This document shows positions 36,829-50,900 of a stretch of 64,000 bases of DNA, one piece after another (within the stretch, counting starts at the first letter, position 1; every line of letters begins with the position of its first letter). The notes beneath the pieces are model-generated. The model was not told where the DNA came from, ran no database searches, and saw nothing but the letters and a program-made list of their open reading frames with translations. This DNA is from Owenia fusiformis (Eukaryota > Annelida > Polychaeta > Sabellida > Oweniidae): positions 17,255,915 to 17,319,914 of the forward strand of contig CAIIXF020000001.1 in assembly GCA_903813345.2 (NCBI GenBank), written 5' to 3'. A program made the position numbers and the translations under genes.

Positions 36829-39800
36829 GTTTATAAATCTAATTTACACTGTGTTTCTTTTGATCACTCATTATTTCTCATCACTAAAACCATTGTGAGA
36901 AACTGATTATTATTTAATAGTATAATCCAAGTTTGCTTTACTCTACATATCTTAATGCCATGTTTCTGAGGCCTCGGTTGGATTATTTAATGGTTCCACC
37001 TTGTAAATGTCACGGTGGTATTATTATGTCTAGTCAGTAAGTGTCTACTAGGCCCGTTAATCTCTCATACTCTCAAAGTGATCGATTTAGTTTACTCGTT
37101 TCTACTTCACAATAATAATGGCGTATCCTAGATTAAATGTCCATGTTGCACTTTGGTTTGATGAAACATACATTATTAACAACAATTATGATTAAATATC
37201 CAATTTGCTTTGTCGTTTTTGTAATTGGGTTTTACGCGTTTTCCCAGCTCTTGCATTAATAAGTTTTTTCTCTCGTCAGTAGCCGCGATAATAACAACTT
37301 TCTTTCTCATTTGATTGTTTTTCGATTTATGATACAAAACTCTAGCCTCTGACACTTAGATTTCAAATAATAATAACGATAATCATAGATCGTTTTCTAT
37401 TTACACTACTGCCTCTGGTTCATTTATGTTAGTAAAGAAATAATAGCTATGATTTCATAATATTTTTTTATGATTTTAATTTAAGTGGTTAATCAAGATC
37501 TTTTTTCAATACTTGATTATACGTTTACTGCTGAATGCACTATTGAATAAACCAAAGGAAATTTTCACTACAGTACCCAACACTTAAAAACGTATAAGCT
37601 ATGTACTACGCGTTTGGTTTGATTAGAATATTTCGTATTTGGTGTGGTACTTTTAAATATCTACACAGTGTACTATATCAATCACTCAATAAACTAACAA
37701 TAATGAAAAACACATGTTTGAAAACAATCTGCACACCATCAATGATTCACTGAATAGATCCTCACGAACACCTTATATGCGATGTGCCACAGTATGTAAA
37801 GTTGTCTTTGTTGTGTTTATTAATATCTATTGGTTTACAATGTTTTATCAAATTTGCAATAACCAAATTGTTGCACCAGGGATAGGTTAATAAGTAGGCC
37901 TAGTTATACAACTGATACATGAATTCTTGCTGTTCTTACTGCCATTTTTTGGCCAAAATTGTAAATTGATTACTTGATTTATACACGCTATCAGATTAAT
38001 AAAAATGCATTCATCTATATAAATTCTTCATTATTCGTTATGTTACATCATTATTTACTTCATGCCAAAAAAGAGAGCAGAGGTGACGTAGCCAAGAAGA
38101 AAAAAGCGACGAGGCGAAACATATTTCCAAACCTTACCCAGCTTGCCTGTCAATAGAAGAACACGATGATAACCCATACGTATAGAGATTGTTCATAATT
38201 AAATAAAAAATGATGATTTAAGATTAAAAATCTATAAAAGTTATACAATTCAAAACTCATCATTGCTAGACGAATCTTTCTCAAAGGATGTGGCAAGTGC
38301 ACGCGTCTCTGCCTCATCCTAGCTACGCTAGAGGGGTCACATAGGCTTTAGTCCATGGTATGAAATTCCTAAGACGCCTAATTAAAGAGCTGGTAACACA
38401 ATATAGTGCAGCGATATTTGCCCTAATATATACATACCTACACATGTCCAGTATTATTTTTTATTGTAGCCGTTCAATATACTTCGGACTTTGAATAATA
38501 TGTGTCATTAGCAGGGGTCAAAAACGAAATCCCCCTTTTTACAATTTGGAGTACATACTGCTACAGAAGATTATATAAATACATTTTGAGTGCATGTTTT
38601 AGGTTTCCTAATTATAAATTTGAGATTTGGACTGCTATTGTCGGGGATCAACTATCAATAAAGGAGGATGTATTACTCTTCATTGCCTTACTATATCTTT
38701 GGCTGAAACTATTCTGCCCCTAGTTATATATTGCTCAGTTGTTAATAAAACAACAACCAAGACCTGGTCGAAAAAATAAACAAAATATAATAAGCACATT
38801 TATGTTATTACACTAATTTAACCACCAGATATAACATTGAAATTATGCTTACACTATAACGTCTTGAAACGAATGAAAATATTTACTTTTTTGACCCCTT
38901 GTAATGAGAGGCAGTGTTGAATTCCGTTGGAGTATCATAAGATGTTATTTCTTTTACGAATATAAAATCATTACTTATATGTCTAGATTACTTTCTATCT
39001 AAGTCTCAACAATTTGTTTTACTTTCTATAAGTAATAGATCTTCAAAAGGAACATTTCTACTTCGTTGATATTTACAGTAGCATATCTTTTCCCGATATA
39101 CTCAACTGATATTCCTTAAAGTGTCTTGACCTATTTAACAGATTTAATTTGATTAATACAATTTGATATATTATAGCATTGAAGCCGTTATATACCAAAC
39201 AGTTGGATGCCACGTGAATTTCATTTTTGCACACGCTTGGATTGGGGTATCAGACCATATGTTTTCTACATTCACGCGGATTCAACGTGAACTTTATTGA
39301 CGCACATTATATACAAATAGAATTTGGATAATCGCTAATTCCTGGTGGTCAATAGTTTCTGTAGCACCGGTAAATGCCAATATATTTGAAAGAAAAAATA
39401 ATTATTCACCTAAATACATGCACAGTGCGTTTTTTAAAATACATCCTAAATAAACGGCAATATAGATCGGTATTAGGTACAACCCATCGATTACACATTG
39501 ATTATTACAGCAGCACCAGCGACAATGATTCTTTCAATTTCAGAATATTTTGGGCTTATCATTCCTTGTCATCTCAATTTTCTCCCCAAAGTGTATAATA
39601 TCTTAGAGGAAATCTTAAGAATTTCATTTTATCATTTGGGGGAATTTATACATTTCCTTCATTTTTGCACTTTGACATAAACAACTTCGCTATTAATTTA
39701 TGGATCTTGAAACATCACCCTACACGTAATGATCGTACCAATTTTAAATGGCAGTGGTAAAGACGAGCCACGACGGCTAAAATCCCAAAACATATATCTA

Positions 39801-41160
39801 TAGTACACGGTGATTTTACCTGTTTTAGAAGATATCAAATTGTGCAAGCCATGTCACACTACCCTACCACGCGACCACGTTTTAAAGGGATACCGGCCAC
39901 AATTAATGAAGTTGCAAATGGAGGACTTGGGTTTTACCTAGGCCTGTTCTCGATCATATCCCGAGCAAGGTGCCATATCGGTGCTTATTCAATGATTATC
40001 CTAGGGACATAAGTAAAGTTAAGCTACGCGTTTCTAAGAGAACGTCATGAACATGTTATGTTATGAGCCCCCGGGATTATTTACCTACTCTCGACTGTTA
40101 CAGGAACCTTTACAACTAAGTAAAACTATTGGGGAGAGCTTTCGGAATGTGCCTGGAATGATGGGAAATTATGTAAACTTATTATCTAGGTCAAAGGTCA
40201 ACATCCAGGTCAAACTTTATATTTTCAACATTTCGCCAATTATTTGAAAATTTGAAAATGTGCCATTAGTTTTTGATTACTCTTACCGATTTTGAGATAT
40301 GCCGTCTGGAAAGAAGGTCAACAAAAATTGTTTATGGTATCAAAACGATAGGAAATTTTCGATAAAATCGATTTAATGATATCTCTAGCTCTATGTAAGG
40401 TTAATAGTGCTACGCGGAATACGGCATATATTCATGGTTTTGCGGTATTTGTGATACGAGTGAATATGACATAGGCCTACTCATCTGCGGTATATAGCAT
40501 AATCCGCAGATGAGTATGGCATATTCCGCATTGAATATGTTGTGCAAATCAAAAGTTTTTGTCATGCTTAAAACTACAGATCTCCTTAAAACGAGACTTC
40601 AAGTGACAATTGAGGACCATTGAGGAATGGAATTAATTCAATATTCAAAAATATTGATTAGGAAAAATACTATAGACCGGCATTTGAGAATATTGTGCCA
40701 GAAATTAACCCACAAAGCCATCATCATTCACCGACTAACAAAAAAAGCGGAAACGTTTTGCTCTGTTTCTTCACATGACATCCAAATAGTAATTGCAGAT
40801 CCATAAGTCCCCCACTATTATGCCAATATAATATTAATGTATCATATCAAGTACATAATAAAGTCTGATTTGTCATATCACAAGCCTCCATATAATCAAG
40901 TCAGCTTATTTAAACACTATTGTCTCCTACTGATTCATAAACTTCATAGCAATCCATATATCGTTAATTCGAACAGTGACATCATTTTGACCAATAAATC
41001 TTTTTTTTATTACTATCACCTATTTCGACAACAGACTCAAAAAATAAATTTTGAAAATATACAATTACTCGTATCGATTTATAGTAATTAAATCGGCATC
41101 GGGATTCTGTTGTCGAAGTCGGTGAAAGTGAAAAGGGTCTTTTATTTTTTACCTTTTATT
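36829..41160. other. Intergenic spacer upstream of the Ly6-type gene
   Basis: About 4.3 kb without recognisable gene. It must contain the Ly6-type gene promoter at its left end. A small imperfect inverted repeat ('actcatctgcggtatatagc' with 'atccgcagatgagt') lies at about 40479-40515. Confidence 0.4.
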
Positions 41161-41167
41161 GAAAATA

Positions 41168-42107
41168 CGAGGGTTGATCATAAAGTTCTCATAATATCTC
41201 TCTAATTTCTTTATTTTCAATATATTCTAATGAAATTTTCACAGAATGTGCAGCATAAAATGTCTTATTAATTCATCAAAAACATTTAGTTTAACAGAAA
41301 TATTAGATAGGAAATGAGAGAAAGCAATTGAGAGAATGGCTCTAATTAACCATGTTAACAAACATAATAAACCCTCATAGATTACCAAACACGTTAAAAT
41401 GTTAACTTGAATATGTTGTTAAATGCTTTTACTATTTAGAAAATTGATCATGGGATTGTGTGATGTCATAGGGGATGCTTTAATGCTTCATTAGATGTGA
41501 TACCAGAGTATGAGACTCAAAGCTAATGATCAGATATGACTGAGTAAGAGAATCCAACAGATGCAGAGATCTTCAGAAAAATAAAAGTCATGCTGATAAA
41601 ATGTTATATGTTAAGTTTGTAAGATACTTTGGTGTCAGACTAAACATGACCTAAAACAAATATATCGCTAAGATATCAAGAAAATTACACCCTGCGTGTG
41701 GTCTGAATATGTTTAAAATGAACTAAAGGGGCAAAATCAATTTTCCTCCCCTTGGGATATTTGATAAAACAGGCACTTCTTATGAAGCATATTAATCATC
41801 CAATATGAGATCACACAATTCACATGACCATTATAATAGTTCACAACAGTCAAGACCACATATTATTTGACAATTTAATGTGTTTGATAGCTTATTTGAC
41901 AACTTATTATGTATTTAAACATGGTTAATGGGGGCTATTCTAGGTCGTTTTTTATTTGCCCCGGGTGGCTGGATTTCAATTATTCTAAATATTTTTGCTG
42001 GATTAATAAAATATTCCATGCTGCACATTCTTTGAACATTTCATAAGAAAATATTGAAAAATAAAGAAGTCAGAGAGATATTATGAGAACTTTATGATCT
42101 ACCCTCG
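41168..42107. mobile_element. Mariner-like element with long inverted ends
   Basis: TA-flanked CGAGGGTTGATCATAAAGTT and AACTTTATGATCTACCCTCG. Inverted similarity extends about 60 bases strongly and further inward with gaps (agaatgtgcagcat against atgctgcacattct). No transposase frame is visible. About 940 bp, non-autonomous. Confidence 0.85.
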
Positions 42108-42540
42108 TATATGCTTTTTTCTTGATGGCTGCAAAAAATATAACAAAAATTGCTAGTTCTATACCTTCTGTTCAATGCCATGTTACAATATTTGCGTTGA
42201 AATTTACATTTGTTGGGCTGTAAAATCAATTTGATTAAGTTTTCAGTCTTGAAAAATAAGAATTTTAACTTTCTATCGGAAATTATGCATTTTTCAAAAT
42301 GGCCACCAAAAATCACCTTCGCATCTGTGAATGCTACAATGATAAGATTGGTGTCAAAATCTATACAAAAAGGTTTCGAGTCTTAAAAAGCTTTGTCACC
42401 TTAACACGACAGCAAAATGGCTCCCAACAAACATCATAGTGGTCAGTATGTTTAATTTCATCTTTTAATGTTCTTTTTAACGCAGGTCCTCGTCATCCAA
42501 GAGACACCAGAGTATCTTTTAATAACTCGCAATGAACCTC

Positions 42541-43388
42541 ACCCTATGCAGACAGAGCCTGTGGGAAATATTGGGTGCGGAGCAAATGAGCAGAGGGTGC
42601 GGAGCTAACGGTCATTTTTGAATTTAAAATTGGGATATTTCTGAAACTAAGCCGTTTTGGGACTTCAAATATACCAAGATATGTGTATTTGACACCAAAT
42701 ATCAATACAATTGTGAAAATAGTAGCGCAATTCATTCTATAGCGACGCAGTGTGCCTTAAACCTTTCCCAGACCTATAAATTTTGAAATTATCCTTTTAA
42801 TACTGAGTCCCCAGCATTCATAAAAAATGGTGTTCAAGGTGCACTATCTATACAAATTATTTTTGCATCTTGGAAGCCAGGCAGTATCTGGGTGATTTTA
42901 TAAAAATTCGGAAATTTTTTCAGATATGAGCCCCCTCTAAATATTGGGTGCGGAGCAGCTCCATAAACGTAGCTCCGCACCCAATATTTAGAGGGGCTCA
43001 TATCTGAAGAACATTTCCGAATTTTTATAAAATCACACAGATACTGCCTGGCTTCCAAGATGCAAAAATAATTTGCATGGGTAGTGTATCTTGAACACCA
43101 TTTTTTATGAATGCTGGGGACGCAGTATTAAAAGGATAGTCTCAAAATATATAGGTCTGGGAAATGTTTAAGGCATACTGCGTCGCTATAAAATGAATTG
43201 CACTACTATTTTCACAATTTTATTGATATTTGGTGTCAAATACACATATCTTGGTATATTTGAAGTCCCAAAACGTCTTAGTTTCAGAAATATCCCAATT
43301 TTAAATTCAAAAATGACCGTTAGCTCCGCACCCTCTGCTCATTTGCGCCGCACCCAATATTTCCCACAGGCTCTGTCTGTATAGGGTG
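42541..43388. mobile_element. Near-perfect 0.85-kb palindromic foldback element
   Basis: The two arms, each about 415-425 bases, are almost exact reverse complements, with a loop of about 15 bases centred at 42964. Outer ends read CCCTATGCAGACAGAGCCTG and CAGGCTCTGTCTGTATAGGG. The same 63-codon frame (MNC[AT]TIFTI.LIFGVKYTYL...) occurs once in each arm on opposite strands. It belongs to no family I recognise and is probably not a gene. Arm similarity indicates a young or conversion-maintained element. Confidence 0.88.
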
Positions 43389-43425
43389 GAACCTGCACCT
43401 GCAATGGTGAACAATGTACCATATA

Positions 43426-44038
43426 CAGGGTGGGCCAAAAAAAACGCCACTTTTTTTTCAAGACACTATTACTTTTTTATTTTCCAACCTACATACCCCT
43501 TTTGCAGTTATACAGTGCCAAGGGTTCTAAGTAATAATATAATGTAACAAGTCCTTCAACTGAGATTATATTTGATCTAAAAGAGGAGTCCAATTGGTCC
43601 GCCACCATATTTGATGATAGATTTTAGTTTAAGTCGCCTTGCTGAAATAGCAGTATCAATGAAATGTTAGCATAATTTTTTTCACCATGTCTTAATTGCC
43701 AGCTTTAGTTGAGCAATTTTTTAGATTGGGTGCCTTCATACCATCTCCTGGAAATCTTCCCTATACTCACTGGGGTTTGCATCAGGGCTATTGGCTTGGC
43801 GGTCATCAGGCCATATCAGTTCAGGAACATTTTGCAAATTATGCTTATTTCTCTTGGCGCACCACATGTTTAAGTGAGACGCTGGTGACATATTTTATTC
43901 AAGTAAAAGTGTATAATTCATGATCCATGGCTAGATAACAACCTCAAGTTTCATTTGCTATGCAAATTATGATTTTGCATCATAAATTAAAAAAGTTATA
44001 GCATTTTGAAAAAAGTGGCGTTTTTTTGGACCACCCTG
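43426..44038. mobile_element. Mariner-type MITE
   Basis: TA-flanked ends CAGGGTGGGCCAAAAAAAAC and GTTTTTTTGGACCACCCTG, about 613 bp. The CAGGGTGG ends are shared with the elements at 8.8 and 19.3 kb, but the interior differs. It begins about 40 bases after the foldback element at 42541-43388. Confidence 0.85.
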
Positions 44039-44641
44039 TATATCAGCTAATCTTATCATTGTAACATGGACAGAAGCTACAGAATTAAATATCATTTTTT
44101 GTTATATTTTCCACAGCCATTTAGAAAAAGCCATGCATTTTCAATAAAAAGTGAATTTTTTATTATGAAAGACTCGAATGCGAATTGACATCCTTCGAAG
44201 AAATATCCTGCTAACAAATATAAAGATGTCACTGTAAACCTCAACATATATCCGAAAACGTCCAGAGTCGGAATCTTTGTGTTTGGGTTTACTGTTCTCG
44301 CCCAATCAGACAAATAATTCAGTGTATAAGGCTTCTGTCAAGCATTGATCCCCAACTCATTCTTAAAATGATTAAGTGTGTGTCCGTAATTTCATATCCA
44401 GAAATTGTAATAATCAGACATATTCTTATTTCCTAATTCAAGGTTCGTACACTTTTTTCAAAATGAAATTCCCTGACATTTCCCTGACATTTCCAGGCAA
44501 AAAAGGAAATTTCCAGATAAAGTTTTGCTTGCACGGCCTGCTAAAAAGTCATACAACTGTATTATTTAACATTTTATGAAACATTATGGTTTGCACCACT
44601 GCAAGCGAAGGAAACTCAAAAGGGGGAGGTTGTTACAAGAA

Positions 44642-44721
44642 GGGCAATATAGTGAAATATTGGACCGAGGGCCGAAACTTAAGGCCGAAGGCCCAAGGTC
44701 CAATATTTCACTATATTGCCC
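44642..44721. repeat. 80-base hairpin
   Basis: 25-base perfect arms (gggcaatatagtgaaatatt... against its complement ending at 44721), with an inner imperfect pairing of 'gagggcc' and 'ggccgaaggccc'. Two direct copies of 'ttgccggtcattaa' follow at 44825-44850. Likely part of a small hairpin element. Confidence 0.65.
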
Positions 44722-45017
44722 GCAGAAATGCCGTTATTAGTATTATTACCACCGTTAATGACCAGGATTGAAATAGCAAGAAAATCGTACGCACTGAACA
44801 ATATCTAATTTCCCGGGGAAAAATTGCCGGTCATTAATTGCCGGTCATTAATTGCATTCTTGAATGGAAATATTGACCACCACCATTACGTCACATATTG
44901 CTCAGGTCGATATAGTAAAATGAATGACTTCTAACCAGCACTAAAAACCCTAGAACTGGCCCGGCAAAGTGGTAACAATACAGAATTGTGTACCTTTTTG
45001 TTATTTATGAGTTAAAT

Positions 45018-47233
45018 CACTGGGGGGGGGGGGTATCGTGATGCAACAACACCGTGTTGTTGCATCAAGATGGCCAGACTTCCGGTGATAGATTTTCGTA
45101 CAATATTTTCTTTTCCCAATTTAAACCCATTTCTCGAACGAGTTGATCAATAATCATACACATGCAGTTATCGCATGATCTATATTTTAAAAAACTGTCA
45201 TTAGTATACATGTAGCATCATCAAGAAGCGATAAATTCGCGGTTTTAATTCCTCACTATTGATGCAACAACACCACTCTGTTTATTATCGATGATGCAAC
45301 AACACCAATGTGCTGATGCAAAAACGCCAATATAATGTATCATTGAACAACAAGAGAAACTGTTTTATGTTCTGTTTCCAAGTGTTCGGGTCGGGACATG
45401 AATAAAACGCGCGAGTCAGTCATGAATGAAACGTATTTTGTTTGGTTTCAATGATTTACCGTATGGAAATTGTTTACAAATAACTAATATAATTATGGAA
45501 AGACAACAGATATCAGTCATTTTGTGTTGTTAGTACCTCAATTAAAATACTCATTTCTGATTGGTTGATGAGCGGTCAACAATTGTATATTGTAGTACCT
45601 CAATTGAAATACTTAATTCTGATTGTTTGATGAGCGATCAACAATATGTACTGTTGACCGCTACTAGGTACTGTTGGCTGCTACTTTTGAAAAAAATGTT
45701 TTTGAATGTTGGAATTTTCTTTAATTTTGAAAAAATAAGTTGTGTAAAAAATTACAAGTATTCGACGGTTTGGGGATTTTTTGCCAAAATATGATACCTT
45801 TACTTATCAAATATGTTCACGTGATATTCGATTATATATTCGTCCAATTATTATATTCTTTGGACTTACAAAACAATTGTTAACCTCTCTTTTCGGTCAA
45901 CTGGCAAAAGTGTATACCTCAACAATAAACCTCGAGAGAACTGTTGACCTCGACCTCCGGTCTCGATCAACGGTACTTTCAAGGTTTTCAGTATCGGTAT
46001 ACAATTTTGCCAGCTGTTGACCTCAAGAGAGGTCTACAATTGTATACTGTTGTCCGCTACTAGGTACTGTTGACCGCTACTTTTGAAAAAATGATTTTTA
46101 AATGTTGATTTTTTTTTAATTTTGAAAAAATATTGAGAGGGATTCAATATTGGTTTTATTCCGAGAGACAATATAATATTTCCCGAGGGCCCGGGAGAAT
46201 CTGGGATTACTGTACTGTACCCCTATCAATTTACCTTTTTGGGCCTTAAATCGTATCACTTTTTTAACCTTTTTACTCAGTCGGAGAGAATGAATCCAAA
46301 GAGAGCAATACTTCTACATGCGCGCCGTGCAAGATTTTCATTAAACGTGTAACTAAACCCCCCTAATAAAGTCAATTAGACGCTTTTACACGTTGGCTCT
46401 CCAAATTGGAGGAAATAAAGAATTATATCATATCATATCATATCATAGATGAAGCAATCATCCCATCAACATGCTTTTTGAACAGTTTTAGTTATATTTT
46501 GATAAACAGTGATAACGTACTTGCATCTACTAGTTTATCACTGTTCCACAGATGGATGACAGATAATTTCCAATAGCTCGTCATATTTACCGAGAACGAA
46601 AGATGTTTGTCCATCATCTTGAATGGTACTATCTGGAGTCAGGGTCATCAAGCTATGGAACAGTGGTTTATGAAAATAGATTGGGTAACTATAGCTTGCC
46701 ATGTTAAAGGCGATTGAACTATGTCATAGAACAACGTCCAGTACATTATGATACTAGTATTTAAAAGAATTTTTGAAAATACATATAAAAAAAATCTTCG
46801 CCCGCAGGACGTGTATTTTAGAATGCCTTGAGAAGAACGCAAATGGGTAATGGGTAACGGTGTAGCAATAGTAGCTTTAAAATCTGTTCCTCTCGAGATT
46901 TATGGTCTTCTGAAATTAGTTATTAATTGGTGTTGCTGCATCATTGCTTAAATCTAGAGGAGTGTTGTTGCATCTTCGGTTTGGTGTTGTTGCATCAATA
47001 GTGAGGAACTAAAACAGTGAACTTATTGCTTGTTGATGATGCTACATGTATAATAATGACAGTTTCTTTAAATATAGATCGTGCGCTAACTGCACGTGTA
47101 TGGTTATTGAGAAACTCGTCCTAGAAATGGGTTTAAATTGGGGAAACAAAATATCGTACGAAAATCTATCACCGGAAGTCTGGCCATCTTGATGCAACAA
47201 CACGGTGTTGTTGCATCACGATACCCCCCAGTG
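45018..47233. mobile_element. 2.2-kb DNA element with ~290-bp inverted ends and subterminal palindromes
   Basis: Ends CACTGGGG... and ...CCCCAGTG are flanked by the direct repeat TAAAT (45013-45017 and 47234-47238). Just inside each end is a perfect 27-base palindrome (45040-45066; 47191-47217) built from GATGCAACAACAC. Further single copies of the same word occur deeper in both arms, the layout of transposase-binding sites. No transposase is present. The interior holds nested repeats: 'actgttgaccgctac' is repeated at about 45650 and 46045-46080, and a LINE-like tail lies at about 46.4 kb. The superfamily is uncertain. CACTG ends suggest CMC-type, but that family makes shorter duplications. 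Confidence 0.8.
46230..46447 (+). mobile_element. LINE-like 3' end with short tandem tail
   Basis: A stretch ending 'ggaggaaataaagaatt' followed by four or five copies of ATATC, the kind of tail left by non-LTR retrotransposons of the CR1/L2 type. It is inside the 2.2-kb DNA element. The 5' border is a guess and no reverse transcriptase is present. Confidence 0.4.
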
Positions 47234-47992
47234 TAAATGAGTTAAAGTTAAATATGAAAGTGAATCTCAATAAAACGTGTATTAAAACTTATAGATCTTG
47301 ATACTTATACAATACAAGACACCCTTCAAGTAACCATGCTCTTTATATAAGGAAGGTCAGTCGTGATCATGAAGAATGTAGGAGTTCGCGAGTGAAACAC
47401 AAGCTTATGTCAACTTGTTTTGTTTGAAGTATACATGGAGGCTCTCAAGATTTAATTCTTCAGTCCAGAGTGGACACACCCGCTATACAACAACTGCTCA
47501 ATGTGTTTTTGAATAACATAATATTTAAACAAAGTGAATTTGAATAGATCTGATACGCTTAGAATAAAGACAAACAAAGATTTGACGAATCTCGTTAGAT
47601 ACTGTGAAAATAGTGTTGTTCACTTTTTTTATTTGAAAAAAGGTTTATCCAAACAAATTCTTTTGGATTCGAAAAGATGATCCGAATGCAAAAAAATTAA
47701 GTAATATCAATTTTCGCAAAGTAACAGTTTATTCGGTGAGGACACCTATGTTTTATTCCGTCTTGACAGAACACAGTGTTAATATCATTGAGGGTATTGA
47801 GAATCACAAGGCAGTAAAGTACACATCACTCAAAGTGTAGTTATACACATACACATATACCCGATTGCTGGATTTGATGGTCTATAGGTGTGGAGTGGAT
47901 ACCTACACATACTTAATTATTAAGTCAAATCAGAAATGTAAGATTTACTAGGACAGGAATCGTAGGTTTTTCTGAGAGAAACCATTTAAAGG

Positions 47993-50900
47993 ATGAACAC
48001 AATCTTATTTGTGCTTTTGATGGTGAGTATTGGAATTTTTATTTTTTTAAACAATATGTTAATCGTAGGCATCGTGTTACATAAACTTAATAGTTCTTCA
48101 TCTTATGGTACTCGATATAATTTGCATTGGTTACTCTTTCAGCGGTTGCTAGGGCTGCATCCAAAAATAACGGCGACAAATTTGCATAACATTGATTTGT
48201 AAAATTCGTTAGGGTGATCTTATTTTTGACGTCTTTTATGTCTTATGATGATGAACGATGTCTATCTCAGTGATCTTTATCGTTTTGATAATTTCAATTA
48301 TTTTACATCGACAAATTATTTTAACAAACTACATTGGGACGGGTAAACTACAATTTTGGATCGAATGGGAGCTGGGCTGATGTGGGAGGGGATCCTGGCG
48401 GGAGGGGATCAATTTATAAAGTATATACACATATCTGTACACTTGCGACCACATATATTTGCTTGCGACATTACGAAGACAGGACTTTATATAACACAAC
48501 ATGCAAACAATATCGATGAGCGTATCAAGTATATATGGAAAATTGGAAATTAAAGATGTTGATAACAGATGGGAAAACCACGATGCAATTTTAATCTTCT
48601 ATATGGTGTTGTAAGTACATGAATCATGTTCAGTTCAAAGGACAACAATTCACTGAAATCAAAAGGACGATGGGCACCTTAACCTGCAAATCCAAACATT
48701 AACGCAACTTGTTCAGTATAATACCCTGACTGATCTCCATTCTAGAACGTTTGTTTATCCTTTTACGTGTTTAAACTTACATGAATTAAAGACCAACCCA
48801 TATGTGTGTTCTGTTTGCCGAATCTCGTTAACTCAGTAAAAGATTGAATAAGTGAGCTTGTAGCTTACTCGGGATGAGTAAATACTTGAGATTCCGTTTC
48901 GGGAAAATTTTTAGGTATCAAAGGTGTTAGTATAATATATGATTTAACATTTTGCTGTAAAACTATTTGTTTTGCCCACCATGTGTCGTTTGCCGCCCTC
49001 TGTACCAAAGTATTCACACGTTGGCGAATGTTGAGCCAATATACGGTCTAATGTAACAGCTCCATAACAAGGAAGTACAGTCACTTTTTACATTACAATT
49101 GCTAGGTTTTTTTGGCTAAAATTCATAAATGCAAATAGTTGTGTTTCTTGGGGGGCCCCCTTTCTTGTCTGTCTATCACATTAGAATCGTAACAAAGACC
49201 TCGATTAAATAATTTATGTCAAATATAGGACCTTTTTTAACAATGAACAGAATCAAATTGTCGGTCATATACTACACCATGAATTATAAAATCTCGGTCT
49301 TTTTTCCTTAATTATAGATTTTTACTTTGCAAAATTATTTATTCAATTTTTAGGTTAGAAACTGTGTTTTGCCTCCGCTCCCCCATTTTCGATATTTCTT
49401 TTCTTCAAAGATTCGACCAAACAACTAAACCAGATTTACCAAATCTCGAGCTCTAGAAAAGATAACTACCCATGTTTTTTGTCCTAAAAAGCTAGATCCT
49501 ATATACACCTATCACATTCAATCATTACCCTTTCGGGCTAACATAGCATTACATGTTACTTTTTAATTGAAAAAGAAAAATACACCAAAAATAGCCCCTA
49601 TGATACTTTGACCTATACTTGACTCCATTTGACCTACTTTTTGAGATCTTAATACACTTTCCTCGAGAGTTTGGAATGACCTATAATACGGTACCTCGGT
49701 TTTTACTCAATCTCTTCAACTTTGGAAACGCCAAGGGAGGGAGGAGGGGGGTGGGTCATCAGTCCAATAGTGTTATGAAAAATACGTTGTACACATTAGG
49801 GTGGTTGAATTGAATGATCTCTCCCAACGTCGTATTGTGGATTTTTAATTTAGCATCTATTCTCTTTTTTTGCTTCGGCCGAGCCATTGATGCGCGCGCA
49901 CTAAGAAATCGGGTCGTTTCACTTGATTTAAACGAACAATGTCAAATACCGACCTAGGCCATATGTGGATTTTTAATTTGACAATTGTAACTTATTCTTC
50001 ACTTCAAGGTCATTGGAACCACAAGAGGAGATGGTCGATTTGAACTGAAAATGTTGAGTTACAACAACACCGAAGGCCTAGATATATCTGAAAGCTGCTG
50101 TGATAAGCCCTGTGATGGAACTACAAGTTGCGATCATATCTTTACTGTGTGTATCTCGTCGTCTAGGTAAGTAAATAGGAGATGTTTTGCTGTCACAGCA
50201 AGTTAGTTACAAATGCAATTGCTATTCTTGGTAACATTAACGTAGTTTATTGTACATCATTATCCGTCCATGTCATAATTAACCCCTAGAGGATAAATTG
50301 AAAAAATAAATCATAGTTTTAATCATATTTTTTTGTCGATTATTTTGCCAATTTAGTAGTAATTTAAAGCAGTTTGTTGTTGGTCTTGATCTTTTCTGGA
50401 ATACTCGTTTTTTATCATCACTGTCTGTCCGTTCTTCCATCCATCCATTGGTCCATTCAACATCACCTATGGACAGATGGGAACTGCCTACTATCTAAAT
50501 TCTCATTTTCATTTACGAGAGTTTATACTCGTAATTTGGTTGTGTCATTTTAAGCAAATTCCCCAATAATCATCTTATACTTAGTGTATTAAGTATAACA
50601 TGAAGCGAAAAAAGTAGATAGCATTGAAATGTGAACATATGAACTTGAATGGCACAATAACGTTTCAATACAACGTTCATCAAAATGAAGAAGACAATTT
50701 TACATAAGAATTAATATGGTTTGACAATCGATGGCATCGTATAATCCATGAGTTTGGAACACATATATAGTAGTTGGAATAAGTCGCAAGTAATATTTAG
50801 TCTTAATCATAATTAGTGTTTAAATGAATTTTGGAATATTTTTATTTTTACACAATAAACCCCTGGGGATGAAAGGATTAATTAAAATGTGTAGACACAG

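Noticed and set aside
42544-43384. Two mirrored 63-codon frames in the large palindrome
   Set aside because: They are the same arm sequence on opposite strands; no known domain, too short, and explained by the inverted repeat.
47993-48202. 69-codon unspliced frame starting at the DSL gene ATG
   Set aside because: A GTGAGT donor after ten codons and an in-phase exon at 50009 explain the start better; the read-through is intron.
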